In this document: in pieces, positions 16,164 through 23,818 of the stretch
Layout: each line of letters opens with the position of its first letter
Numbering within the stretch: the stretch's first letter is position 1
Source of the DNA: an uncultured Bacteroidota bacterium
GTDB taxonomy: Bacteria; Bacteroidota; Bacteroidia; Bacteroidales; P3
DNA length: 64,000 bases
NCBI GenBank assembly: GCA_902777005.1
Contig: CACYSB010000005.1
Coordinates: 124,001 to 188,000 of the forward strand
Reading direction: 5' to 3'
Notes under the pieces: model-generated
What the model saw: the letters and a program-made list of their open reading frames with translations, nothing else
What the model was told of the DNA's origin: nothing
The model's database searches: none
Program-made: the position numbers and the translations under genes

Positions 16164-16778
16164 ATGGTGAAAAAAAGAATTAGACAAGACTGCATGAAAG
16201 CAGATGAATTGATGAGGGTCATCCGAGAGAAGGTTGACTCGGACAGAGAGGAAGCTATGAGTGCTTTTGGTGAGCTCTACGACATATATAAAGATGTGCT
16301 GTGGGGTTTATGTGTTAAGGTGTGTGGCAACAATGCGACTGCTGATCTGGTGTACGAAAGAACTTTGAAAAACATTCAGAACCACCCCAATTATGATTAT
16401 CAGAAATACAAAGTGTCGTTTGTAACGTGGATGTCGCGCATCGCACAAAACGCATGGCGTGATGTGATAAAGAAGTCGGTGCCGATAGCTGATGATGCTA
16501 TAGATGATATTATTGCATCGGAGGTGTGTTTAGATGAAGAGGATAGGGGACCTTCGGCCAATGCAAGACTTATTGATGAGGCCATGGCAGAGTTGACGGA
16601 AAGGGAAAGAGAAATACTGAAAATATACTTGACATACGATACTGATAAAAGACTACATGTACCCCAAGATGTGCTGGACGAACTGCAAAAAAGGTATCAA
16701 ACCACGCCAGCCAACCTGAGGAAGATAAAAAGCAGAGCACTTGAGAAAGTGCGTGATTATGTCGTAAAACATCAGTAA
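16164..16778 (+). CDS. Sigma-70-family RNA polymerase sigma factor (ECF-like)
   Basis: 204 residues. Region 2-like: AFGELYDIYKDVLWGLCVKVCGNNATADLVYERTLKNI, then FVTWMSRIAQNAWRD. Region 4-like: AMAELTEREREILKIYLTY and TPANLRKIKSRALEKVRDYV, a helix-turn-helix at about 140-200. A 30-residue acidic linker joins them. No anti-sigma factor with a membrane segment is next to it; the following genes encode a small soluble protein and a protease. Divergent from the ubiquitin-like operon, so it may control it. An internal Met at 16194 is an alternative start. Confidence 0.75.
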   Translation: MVKKRIRQDCMKADELMRVIREKVDSDREEAMSAFGELYDIYKDVLWGLCVKVCGNNATADLVYERTLKNIQNHPNYDYQKYKVSFVTWMSRIAQNAWRDVIKKSVPIADDAIDDIIASEVCLDEEDRGPSANARLIDEAMAELTEREREILKIYLTYDTDKRLHVPQDVLDELQKRYQTTPANLRKIKSRALEKVRDYVVKHQ

Positions 16779-16801
16779 TCAGTTATATATTTAAATCAAT
16801 T

Positions 16802-17128
16802 ATGGAAAAAGAAATGAATGGCTTGGATGCTTTCGAGGTGGAAGTGGCTTCCGCTTTGAGATCGACAGGTCATCTGTTCCCCCAAACGGACAGAGAAATG
16901 GACTACTTTTTGGAGCATGCCGAAAACGTGCCATTGCCAGAAAAGTACCGCACACCAGACTTTCTTTTCACGGATAGAATTTCCTCTGTGGAGAGAATGG
17001 AAATTAAAACGATTGACATTACCGGAACCGCCAAAACCTGGGCAATGGCTGCTAGGAATGGGAAAGAACTTCCTCGGTCTATTCTCGACAAAATGAAGGA
17101 GGACAAAAAGAATTCACAAAAAAAATGA
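16802..17128 (+). CDS. Small hypothetical protein between sigma factor and ImmA-like protease
   Basis: 108 residues, acidic in the N-terminal half (GLDAFEVEVASALRSTGHLF) and basic at the C-terminus (DKMKEDKKNSQKK). It has no signal peptide or membrane segment and belongs to no family I recognise. It starts 23 bases after the sigma factor gene and overlaps the ImmA/IrrE gene by four bases (ATGA), so it is part of a three-gene operon. It could be a regulator cleaved by the protease, such as an anti-sigma-like inhibitor; this is speculation from gene order. Confidence 0.65.
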   Translation: MEKEMNGLDAFEVEVASALRSTGHLFPQTDREMDYFLEHAENVPLPEKYRTPDFLFTDRISSVERMEIKTIDITGTAKTWAMAARNGKELPRSILDKMKEDKKNSQKK

Positions 17129-17928
17129 CTCAAAACGAATGGCGCAAAAGAGAACTGGAGGACCTCGCCGATTTTATAGCAACAGAAAATGGAAATGACA
17201 GTCTGCCGGTGAATGTGGCCGCAATAGCCGAAGAAAATGGTATTACCTACTGCTTGGGCGACTATCAGAATTATTTCGACGGGATGTTAGAGTATGAAGA
17301 TAGTCATTTCCATATCTATATCAATAATCGTGGTCGATACAATCTCAATACTCCTAGAATCAGGTTCTCTTTTGCGCATGAGTTAGGGCATTACTTTATT
17401 GACGAACACCGCTTGGCTCTGGAATCTGGCAAATCACTACACCATCCTTCCAAGTATTGTATGATACAACGCAATCCAATTGAAAAAGATGCTGATTATT
17501 TTGCATCATGTTTGTTGATGCCACGAAGCTTGTTTGTGGATGATTGTAAAGGAGAGTTTTCCTTCAGAAAATTGGATGATCTTTGTAAACGTTATGGAAC
17601 TAGCATTCCTGCCACGGCTTCACGATATATGGATTATGGTTCGATGCCCATAGCCATTGTTAGTGTAAATTCTGGTATAATTCAGTACAAACTCTTCTCG
17701 AATGATTTTCCATATAAATCTTTAAAGACGGACTATACTAATAAGGTGCCGTTGCTGACATGTGCTGGTGATTTTTTTGAGAATGATGTTGTGTGTGATG
17801 ACACAGAAGAGGTTGACGCAAATGAGTGGTTTCTGACTAATTATGATTTAAGGGGAGTTAAGATACATGAACATTGTGTTTATCAAAAACAATATGGACA
17901 GACGTTAAGCATATTGTGGTTTGACTAA
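17125..17928 (+). CDS. ImmA/IrrE-family zinc metallopeptidase
   Basis: 267 residues. FAHELGHYFIDEH carries the HExxH zinc motif (about 85-89), with the third-ligand region NPIEKDADYFASCLLMPRS downstream, the standard ImmA/IrrE arrangement. Residues about 30-75 (NVAAIAEENGITYCLGDYQN) are the family's usual lead-in. ImmA cleaves a phage-type repressor and IrrE cleaves DdrO; the substrate is usually encoded nearby, and here the only candidates are the 108-residue protein or the sigma factor. Four-base overlap with the small gene. Confidence 0.85.
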   Translation: MTQNEWRKRELEDLADFIATENGNDSLPVNVAAIAEENGITYCLGDYQNYFDGMLEYEDSHFHIYINNRGRYNLNTPRIRFSFAHELGHYFIDEHRLALESGKSLHHPSKYCMIQRNPIEKDADYFASCLLMPRSLFVDDCKGEFSFRKLDDLCKRYGTSIPATASRYMDYGSMPIAIVSVNSGIIQYKLFSNDFPYKSLKTDYTNKVPLLTCAGDFFENDVVCDDTEEVDANEWFLTNYDLRGVKIHEHCVYQKQYGQTLSILWFD

Positions 17929-18085
17929 TAGCGAAGACTTCCGTGTATGGTGCTGGCGCTTTAACGAAAGCACAATGTGCGTTTGGTGAGAAAGACTGTA
18001 CGGGGGTGACAGCAAACAATGTCAAATTGATACAGAATTGTAAAAAGATTAATTTCGAAAAGGGAATTTTTACATATAAAATGCT
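17929..18085. other. Intergenic, no gene seen
   Basis: Start of a 436-base interval without a credible gene. No promoter or repeat was identified before the hairpin at 18086. Confidence 0.5.
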
Positions 18086-18113
18086 AAAAAGGTTGTAATG
18101 CTATAACCTTTTT
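18086..18113 (+). terminator. Rho-independent terminator of the sigma-ImmA operon
   Basis: AAAAAGGTT (18086-18094) pairs with AACCTTTTT (18105-18113), leaving a ten-base loop and ending in a T run. Confidence 0.65.
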
Positions 18114-18305
18114 GTGGGGGAGAAAATAAAAAAAGGAAAAATATCTAAAATGGGCGTATTTCTCTCCGATATTATTGTTAAGGAATTGATAGCTATGTTT
18201 TTGTTGTGTGTTTGTGACTTGTGTCTTTATTACTCACAACAGCTTGTTAATACTATAGGTTGATACATAATTCGCTTGTTGTCCTGGTGGGACAATGGAT
18301 AAAAA
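18114..18305. other. Intergenic, no gene seen
   Basis: AT-rich sequence between two terminators. A short TATT-rich stretch is present but no convincing promoter or reading frame. Confidence 0.45.
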
Positions 18306-18326
18306 GGCCCTGCATCATGCAGGGCC
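18306..18326. terminator. Bidirectional terminator
   Basis: GGCCCTGCAT and ATGCAGGGCC flank a single C, with five A on the left and six T on the right. Placed just downstream of the minus-strand DUF6266 gene, which it probably terminates. Confidence 0.8.
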
Positions 18327-18364
18327 TTTTTTGTTGTGTTGTAATCTAGATTGTCTATCTGGTA

Positions 18365-19054
18365 TTACAACACTTCGCCAGTGCCGATATAACTGGTATT
18401 GGAACAGCCTCCCGGCTCAAGTTCTAGACCATACTCCTCAATCTCCGTCAGCATCGTCACCGACGTACGTACAAAACCCCAGATATGAATGGTCTTGCCT
18501 CGCCAACTCGACGGCACGGTGATGGACACTGTGTCGGCTGAACGGGCGGCAATACCCATGGCACTCTGCATGAGGTCTGGTGCATAGGCTACGGCGTAGA
18601 CGGTGTCTTCCGCTAACGCCCCTGGGTAGTCGGTATTGCCATTGAAGGCTACACTTATTTTCAAGGACTCTGCGAAAGAAGGAGCTTCGAACGTCACGAA
18701 CTGGATTTTGCCCTCAGAAAGCTCAATGGCTTCATAGTCGGGCGTGGCTAACCCGGTAACGGCATCGTACGTCGTGTGTCGCAGGTTGTGGGTCACAAAT
18801 AGATTGAAGGGCGACTGCAGATGTTTCTTTGACGCACTTTCTTTCATGCCAATCTTGATGGCACCCTTCAGGGGTTTGCCCATCTTGACTACCGCAGAGA
18901 ATCGCGCCCTGTGCTCTTTCTGTTTTGGCGTCGCATGGCTGCCTCTGGGACCTGGGGCGGCAGAGTACATCTGCTCACCTTCAAGCACGCGGCCTACTAT
19001 TTTTCCGATTTTACCTCTCTGGTCTCCGAGAATGTTTTTACTTGTTTTTGACAT
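18365..19054 (-). CDS. DUF6266 family protein
   Basis: 229 residues. The N-terminus SKTSKNILGDQRGKIGKIVG and the RFSAVVKMGKPLKGAIKIG segment are the signature of DUF6266, a family of unknown function frequent in Bacteroidota. The central and C-terminal parts (ITVPSSWRGKTIHIWGFVRT) look beta-rich. No signal peptide. No operon partner: the strand changes on both sides. Confidence 0.7.
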   Translation of the reverse strand: MSKTSKNILGDQRGKIGKIVGRVLEGEQMYSAAPGPRGSHATPKQKEHRARFSAVVKMGKPLKGAIKIGMKESASKKHLQSPFNLFVTHNLRHTTYDAVTGLATPDYEAIELSEGKIQFVTFEAPSFAESLKISVAFNGNTDYPGALAEDTVYAVAYAPDLMQSAMGIAARSADTVSITVPSSWRGKTIHIWGFVRTSVTMLTEIEEYGLELEPGGCSNTSYIGTGEVL

Positions 19055-19380
19055 CTTGTTTTTTTTAGATTGTTAATTTTTTGTTTTACTTACGTTGTCG
19101 TCCTCGAGGTTGACATGCACGTTTCGGTTATAATATAAGGCCACTTGAGGCGGAAGATGATTTTACTTCCGCTTATTTCCGTTTATTTCCGCTTATGTCC
19201 GCATGAGTTTGGCCGTTTTATTTGTCGTTTTTTGCCTGTTTTTTATCTTATTCTCTTTATAATTGCTATTGAATCGTTTCCTTCAATGTTGATTTGTTCG
19301 TCTCGAATACAATATAAGCCTTTTTGATGCGACACTGTCGTTTTGTCCGTAAATGTCGTTGATTGTCCCTATTTGCCTCC
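19055..19380. other. Intergenic, low-complexity lead-in
   Basis: No gene. Contains a short pyrimidine-rich repeat (TTCCGCTTATTTCCG, 19167-19198). The long histidine/proline/serine-rich frames that continue into 19381-19600 are artefacts of repeat sequence. Confidence 0.5.
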
Positions 19381-19593
19381 CATTGTCGCCCATTGTCGCC
19401 CATTGTCGCCCTCATCCCTCATCCATCATCCATCATCCATCTAACCTCTTCCCTCATCCCTCATCCCTCATCCCTCATCCCTCATCCCTCATACATCATC
19501 CATCATCCATCATCCCTCTACCATCATACATCTTCCCTCATCCCTCTCCCCTCATCCATCTTACATCTTCCCTCTTCCATCATACATCATCCA
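19381..19593. repeat. Short tandem repeat tract (CATTGTCGCC, then CCTCATC/CATCATC units)
   Basis: Three exact copies of CATTGTCGCC (19381-19410) lead into about 180 bases of degenerate seven-base units CCTCATC, CATCATC and CATCTTC. Too short and too regular for CRISPR, with no spacers. Similar units in the other orientation occur at 12875-12925. Confidence 0.85.
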
Positions 19594-19820
19594 TATCTCC
19601 ACCATAGACATTGCATATAAGATAGATATAGTTGACATATAGAAACTATATTGAATGGATATAGATAAGATGTGGATTATGATTAGAAATTTGCCACAAA
19701 GCGCCTGAAAACTCAGCATGCTGCTATGGCGACTACTTTCTGTTGACTTGAGGTTATTGTTGCTAATTTTTGCACAGGGTGCTGTATTTTAATATTTTAT
19801 TTAATATGGTTGTTGAAAAA
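19594..19820. other. Intergenic, no gene seen
   Basis: AT-rich sequence leading to the promoter of the aminotransferase gene. An open frame from 19770 is upstream extension only. Confidence 0.45.
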
Positions 19821-19852
19821 TTTGGTTGGGTGAAGTTAATTGTGTATCTTTG
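19821..19852 (+). promoter_or_regulatory. Bacteroidota-type promoter of the aminotransferase gene
   Basis: TTTG (19821-19824), 20 bases, TATCTTTG (19845-19852). Transcription should begin near 19859, which excludes the upstream in-frame ATG at 19770 and supports the start at 19875. Confidence 0.7.
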
Positions 19853-19874
19853 CAAATCAAAAAAGAAATATATT

Positions 19875-21197
19875 ATGGCAGATAGGAAACGTATTTATCT
19901 CTGCTTGGCTCACATGAGCGAAGCTGGTCTTGAGCAGAAATATATAAAAGAGGCCTTTTACACCAACTGGGTGGTGCCGCTTGGACCCAACGTGAATGGA
20001 TTTGAAAAAGATTTGGAAGAGTTTGTTGGACAAAACAAGCGTGTTGTCGCTCTTTCGGCTGGTACCGCTGCGGTGCATCTGGCATTGATTGCTGCCGGAG
20101 TGAAGGCTGGAGACGAGGTGATTGTGCAGAGCTTCACGTTCTGTGCCTCCTCCCATCCTATAACATATTTGGGTGCTACTCCAGTCTTTATCGACAGCGA
20201 GAAGGACACTTGGAACATGGATCCCGATTTGTTGGAAGAGGCCATCAAAGACCGCATTGCCAAGACTGGCAAGAAGCCGAAGGCCATTGTGCCGGTGGCA
20301 TTGTACGGCATGCCGTATCAGATTGACAAGATAATGGCTATTGCCGATAAGTATGACATCCCGGTCATCGAGGATGCGGCAGAGGGCTTTGGCTCCCGTT
20401 TCAATGGTCAGGTGCTGGGTACCTTCGGTAAATACGGTGTGCTGTCGTTCAACGGTAATAAGATGATAACCACTTCAGGTGGCGGCGCTCTTATCACAGC
20501 CAACGAGGAGGAGTGGCGCGAAATTATGATGTACGCCACGCAATACCGTGAGAGCTATCCCTACTATCAGCACGAGAAGATAGGCTTCAACTATCGTATG
20601 AGCAACATCTGCGCCGGCATTGGACGCGGACAGATGACCGTGGTAAACGACCATATCGCCCACCACAAGCATGTGCAAGCGCTCTATGAGGAACTGCTGA
20701 AGGATGTTCCGGGCATCAAGATACACGGCAATCCCGACAGCCGCTACGATTCCAACTTCTGGCTCTGCACCATGACCATCGACCCCGAAGTGCGCATCAA
20801 GGGTCAGGAGAACGCCTACAAGACCATCGTGACGGGCGCCGTGGGCGGCGCCGCCGGCGTTATCCACGCCGCCGAGAGTGCCCATACCGACTGCGAACCC
20901 AACGCCAACGTGGAGGCTCTGCGTGTTATTATGGACCAGGCTCAGATTGAGGCGCGCCCGCTGTGGAAGCCGATGCACAAGCAGCCGGTGTACTGTCGTA
21001 CAATTGAAAATGGAAAATTGAAAATTGAGAATTTGCCAAGTGGTATAATATGTCAGACTTCGGATACAAGTGTGGCGTATGTCAACGGTGTAAGCGAAGA
21101 ATTATTCAAGATTGGCATGTGCCTGCCAGCGGGGCCGTATGTGAGCGATGATGACGTCCAATACATTGTTCAATGTATTAAGGACGCTATCATCTGA
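19875..21197 (+). CDS. DegT/DnrJ/EryC1-family PLP aminotransferase
   Basis: 440 residues from the ATG at 19875. Sugar-aminotransferase features: LSAGTAAVHLALIAAGV, EVIVQSFTFCASSHPI, PVIEDAAEGFGSRFNGQVLG, and the PLP-binding lysine region LSFNGNKMITTSGGGAL. It converts a keto-sugar nucleotide to an amino sugar for surface glycans. Near the C-terminus the PVY...AYVNGVSEELF region is interrupted by about 25 extra residues, encoded by an AATTGAAAA-type repeat at 21002-21033 and its flank, with the frame preserved. Activity may or may not survive. Single gene with its own promoter. Confidence 0.85.
   Translation: MADRKRIYLCLAHMSEAGLEQKYIKEAFYTNWVVPLGPNVNGFEKDLEEFVGQNKRVVALSAGTAAVHLALIAAGVKAGDEVIVQSFTFCASSHPITYLGATPVFIDSEKDTWNMDPDLLEEAIKDRIAKTGKKPKAIVPVALYGMPYQIDKIMAIADKYDIPVIEDAAEGFGSRFNGQVLGTFGKYGVLSFNGNKMITTSGGGALITANEEEWREIMMYATQYRESYPYYQHEKIGFNYRMSNICAGIGRGQMTVVNDHIAHHKHVQALYEELLKDVPGIKIHGNPDSRYDSNFWLCTMTIDPEVRIKGQENAYKTIVTGAVGGAAGVIHAAESAHTDCEPNANVEALRVIMDQAQIEARPLWKPMHKQPVYCRTIENGKLKIENLPSGIICQTSDTSVAYVNGVSEELFKIGMCLPAGPYVSDDDVQYIVQCIKDAII
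21002..21033 (+). repeat. AATTGAAAA-type tandem repeat inside the aminotransferase gene
   Basis: Degenerate units of AATTGAAAATGGAAAATTG form. They encode a foreign peptide (ENGKLKIENL) at a place where relatives go directly to the YVNGVSEELF segment. The reading frame is maintained. Confidence 0.65.
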
Positions 21198-21222
21198 CCT
21201 TAACCTTAACGTTGACCTTAAC
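21198..21222 (+). repeat. Left inverted repeat of the four-helix-bundle cassette
   Basis: 25 bases built from CCTTAACCTTAACG and TTGACCTTAAC. Its reverse complement recurs at 21603-21627 with 22 of 25 positions identical. It begins directly after the aminotransferase stop codon. Confidence 0.75.
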
Positions 21223-21223
21223 T

Positions 21224-21607
21224 ATGGCTGGCGCAAGAAATTTTAGAGAATATCCTGTTTGGCAGGAGGCAGATGACTTTGCGACCTTCGTTTATGAGGT
21301 TACAGGTAAAATGCCGTGGTTTGAGAAGAAAGGTCTTTGCGACCAGATGCAAAGGGCTGCGGTTTCTATCAGTTCAAACATAGCAGAGGGTGCAGCTAGG
21401 TCTTCTGATGCTGACTTTGCACACTTTCTGGATTTCGCGTTAGGTTCTGCGTTTGAGGCTGAAACTCAACTAACGATAGCAAAGAACGTGGGGTATTTTG
21501 ATAACCTTGACTTTAACGCTGACATTAACTTTCAGACGTTGATGGATAAAATTCATAGTATTGAGCGGCAGCTGAATGGCTTAATAGTTACGATACGGAA
21601 GAGTTAA
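21224..21607 (+). CDS. Four-helix-bundle protein (23S rRNA intervening-sequence/Avd-like family)
   Basis: 127 residues from ATG 21224. FREYPVWQEADDFATFVYEV, FEKKGLCDQMQRAAVSISSN, IAEGAARSSDADFAHFLDFA and GSAFEAETQLTIAKNVGYF are the canonical helices of this family (S23/IVS; the Avd accessory protein of diversity-generating retroelements has the same fold). Members bind nucleic acid; no reverse transcriptase or rRNA is nearby. The gene is bracketed by a 25-base imperfect inverted repeat (21198-21222, 21603-21627). A third, degenerate copy lies inside the coding region (21501-21530), in the predicted loop before the last helix. Cassette-like; see the finding. Confidence 0.85.
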   Translation: MAGARNFREYPVWQEADDFATFVYEVTGKMPWFEKKGLCDQMQRAAVSISSNIAEGAARSSDADFAHFLDFALGSAFEAETQLTIAKNVGYFDNLDFNADINFQTLMDKIHSIERQLNGLIVTIRKS

Positions 21608-21627
21608 GGTGATCGTTAAGGTTAAAG
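21603..21627 (-). repeat. Right inverted repeat of the four-helix-bundle cassette
   Basis: Reverse complement of the left repeat at 22 of 25 positions. It overlaps the stop codon of the four-helix-bundle gene. Confidence 0.75.
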
Positions 21628-21885
21628 TTGTATTGCATTGTCGATACTATCAAGAGTGCTATTGTTGAATAAAACCAAATGGTTTCGGCAATTATATAAT
21701 CTGGCTTTGATTAGTGTAAAGTTTATGGTTAGTTAAATGAGGGTAAAATTGTATAAAGTTTACTGTATATTGAGAAGTTTTTGTATTTTTGCAAGAAATT
21801 CTAATTATGTAGAGAAGAAGGCTTAAAGACTACCTTCATTTTGGGGTGTTGTTTCGTTTGGCAAACAGTTAACTGAGAATGAAAC
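21628..21885. other. Intergenic, weak orphan promoter-like site
   Basis: No credible gene. A TATTTTTG box (21784-21791) resembles a Bacteroidota -7 element but lacks a good -33 partner and is not followed by a reading frame. It may drive a short leader or small RNA; unsupported beyond the box. Confidence 0.35.
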
Positions 21886-21926
21886 TTCGTACAGTAAAAC
21901 GATATTTTTTCGTTTAACTGTACGAA
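21886..21926. promoter_or_regulatory. Inverted-repeat operator of the AbiE operon
   Basis: Arms at 21886-21901 (TTCGTACAGTAAAACG) and 21911-21926 (CGTTTAACTGTACGAA) match at 15 of 16 positions with a nine-base spacer. The right arm covers the expected -33 region of the promoter at 21933. AbiEi antitoxins are known to bind inverted repeats in their own promoter and repress it, so this is the likely autoregulatory site. Confidence 0.75.
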
Positions 21927-21932
21927 ATTTTG

Positions 21933-21940
21933 TATATTTG
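21933..21940 (+). promoter_or_regulatory. -7 box of the AbiE operon promoter
   Basis: TATATTTG matches the Bacteroidota TAnnTTTG consensus, 24 bases before the abiEi-like ATG and next to the operator palindrome. Confidence 0.65.
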
Positions 21941-21963
21941 CAGTGTGAAAAAAGAATGTAATA

Positions 21964-22590
21964 ATGAGGGAAGATGCTTTAAATCAGGTGGGTAACATTC
22001 CGTTTACTTCGTCGGTGCTGATGTGTTTGTTCTCCAAAACGAAGCAAATCAGCGATAAGGCGCGGTATCTGGAACAAGACGGCCGTATCATCAGACTGAA
22101 AAGAGGTCTGTATGTGAGGAGTGCGGAAGATGGCGCCATGCCGGTGCCATTCCTTGTCGCCAACCATCTATATGGTCCGTCGTATGTCAGCTTCCAAATA
22201 GCGTTGCGACATTATGGGCTGATCCCAGAACTAGTATACGAAACACAGTCGATGACCATCAAGCACAACCGTAGTTTCGACACCCCGCTGGGAAGGTTCA
22301 CCTATCGCAGCTGTGGCGTGGATTATTTCCCCATCGGCATCCGCCAAGAACAGGAGGGGCAGGACACCTATCTTATAGCATCTCCAGAGAAGGCCTTGTG
22401 CGACATGCTCCTAAAGACCGCCGGCATCGCTGTGTCAAGTTCCAAGAAGTTGGAGGCTTATCTTGCCTCTGATTTGCGCTTCGAGATGGATGCATTGAGA
22501 ACTTTCGATACCAAGTTGCTCGAGCAATGCCGCGAACACGCTGCGGTAAAGGCCGAGCAGATAACCCATTTGATAAGCCTTGTACGATGA
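21964..22590 (+). CDS. AbiEi-like antitoxin (type IV toxin-antitoxin)
   Basis: 208 residues. N-terminal winged-helix region (FTSSVLMCLFSKTKQISDKARYLEQDGRIIRLKRGLYV, about 15-50) followed by the AbiEi core: YGPSYVSFQIALRHYGLIPE, RFTYRSCGVDYFPIGI and TYLIASPEKALCDMLL. It acts as transcriptional repressor of its operon and as antagonist of the AbiEii nucleotidyltransferase toxin. Stop overlaps the toxin ATG (ATGA, 22587-22590). Preceded by a strong inverted-repeat operator. Confidence 0.85.
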   Translation: MREDALNQVGNIPFTSSVLMCLFSKTKQISDKARYLEQDGRIIRLKRGLYVRSAEDGAMPVPFLVANHLYGPSYVSFQIALRHYGLIPELVYETQSMTIKHNRSFDTPLGRFTYRSCGVDYFPIGIRQEQEGQDTYLIASPEKALCDMLLKTAGIAVSSSKKLEAYLASDLRFEMDALRTFDTKLLEQCREHAAVKAEQITHLISLVR

Positions 22591-23414
22591 ACAGAGATGT
22601 ATTTGAACAGATGTTGTCGCGATACCCTATGGACAGCGTGGAGGCACGTCGCAACGCCACTTACGAGGTGTTGCAGCAAGTGGTGCTCAGTGGCCTATAC
22701 CGCGGAGGCTTTTTTAGCGAGGCCGCTTTCTATGGCGGCACCTGCCTGAGGATCTTCCACGGATTGGAACGTTTCTCGGAAGACATGGATTTTACATTGC
22801 TGAGAAAAGACACGTCGTTCTCGATGGAGAAGTATTTCCCCGCCATCATAGACGAATGCCGTCTGCTGGGACGCGAAGTGGAGATTACCCTCAAGGACAA
22901 GCAGTCGTTCGGCCAAGTGGAGTCGGCTTTTTTGAAGGACAATACCGATGTCTATGACCTCTCGTTCCGCACGGAGAAAAGCATAAAGGTAAAGATTGAG
23001 GTGGACACTCAGCCACCGCTGGAGTTCGACACCGAAGAGCGACTGCTGCTACAACCCTTCTCGTTCATGACACGCTGTCTGACGCTCCCCAATCTGTTTG
23101 CCGGCAAGATGCACGCCTTGGTGTTCCGCACCTGGAAGAACCGTGTCAAGGGCCGTGACTGGTACGATTTCGAGTGGTATGTGCGTAATGGTGTCCCTCT
23201 GAACTTCCATCATCTTCAGGTGAGAATCAGAGAATTTAATGGCATGGAGTTGGACAGGAAGCAGTTTGCCGAACTGCTCAAAGAGAAATTGGCTTCAGCC
23301 GACATGGCTCAAGTGAAGAACGATGTCAGGCCTTTTCTGAAGAACGCCAATGATATTGACATCTGGAGCAACGACTATTTCCTGCAACTTGCCGACATGA
23401 TACAATACGCATAA
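22587..23414 (+). CDS. AbiEii/AbiGii-family nucleotidyltransferase toxin
   Basis: 275 residues from ATG 22587, coupled to the antitoxin by a four-base overlap. The nucleotidyltransferase signature is FYGGTCLRIFHGLERFSEDMDFTLL (about 47-71), with GG-T and SxDxD. Later segments LFAGKMHALVFRTWKNRVKGRDWYDFEWYV match AbiEii. Related toxins (MenT type) transfer nucleotides to tRNA 3' ends and act in phage abortive infection; the target here is unknown. All motifs are intact, so the pair is probably functional. Confidence 0.86.
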   Translation: MNRDVFEQMLSRYPMDSVEARRNATYEVLQQVVLSGLYRGGFFSEAAFYGGTCLRIFHGLERFSEDMDFTLLRKDTSFSMEKYFPAIIDECRLLGREVEITLKDKQSFGQVESAFLKDNTDVYDLSFRTEKSIKVKIEVDTQPPLEFDTEERLLLQPFSFMTRCLTLPNLFAGKMHALVFRTWKNRVKGRDWYDFEWYVRNGVPLNFHHLQVRIREFNGMELDRKQFAELLKEKLASADMAQVKNDVRPFLKNANDIDIWSNDYFLQLADMIQYA

Positions 23415-23439
23415 TTGTATAGCTGCAAGTTGTCTTCAC

Positions 23440-23610
23440 GGTTAACACATCATTCCAATAGAATCTGTGAGATTCGTGAAATCTGTGAGCGAAATGAGAA
23501 GGTCACACGGATAGCACAGATAACACAATTATTGCGGCTTCGCCGTTGGGCACACGGAGATGTTTTTAATGTCACACGGATAGCACGGATAACACAGATA
23601 TTTGCTCACA
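23440..23610 (+). repeat. CACACGGATAGCACGGATAACACAGAT-like dispersed repeats
   Basis: Two main clusters (23500-23530 and 23570-23602) of ACGGATAGCAC and GATAACACA units, with a related GAATCTGTGAGATTCGTGAAATC stretch at 23460-23490. A 77-codon frame over them is spurious. A degenerate copy is at 25203-25232, on the other side of the AAA ATPase gene. Confidence 0.65.
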
Positions 23611-23659
23611 GTTTATGTTTGGTGGTCTGGCCTTTTTCTTTGCCCTGATGGGAAATTAT

Positions 23660-23690
23660 TTTGCTGGCATTGGAAATTTATGTATCTTTG
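23660..23690 (+). promoter_or_regulatory. Bacteroidota-type promoter of the AAA_14 gene
   Basis: TTTG (23660-23663), 19 bases, TATCTTTG (23683-23690). The leader to the start codon at 23819 is about 120 bases, longer than usual, with no obvious structure. Confidence 0.7.
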
Positions 23691-23818
23691 CAGTATGAAA
23701 TAAATAGAATGTTTGATTGAAATTATTTTATTGCATTGATATATAGATGTTTGTGTAGTGTTTTTGCATCGCGGAAAAGTGTATAAAATGGTTTTGTAAT
23801 GTCTTAGGAAACGTGATT

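Noticed and set aside
18306..18326. Attachment site or riboswitch
   Set aside because: The palindrome with A and T runs on both sides is fully explained as a bidirectional terminator.
19381..19593. Possible CRISPR array
   Set aside because: Units are about seven to ten bases, contiguous and without spacers; no cas genes are present.
19353..19620. Two overlapping frames encoding His/Pro/Ser-rich repeat proteins
   Set aside because: They are translations of the CCTCATC/CATCATC tandem tract in two frames; no start signal, no homologous domain.
21224..21607. Diversity-generating retroelement accessory gene (avd)
   Set aside because: The fold family fits, but there is no reverse transcriptase, template repeat or variable repeat in the vicinity, so only the general family is called.
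23415..23648. 77-codon frame after the AbiEii toxin gene
   Set aside because: Consists of ACGGATAGCAC-type repeats; translation (EICERNEKVTRIAQITQ) is repeat-derived.
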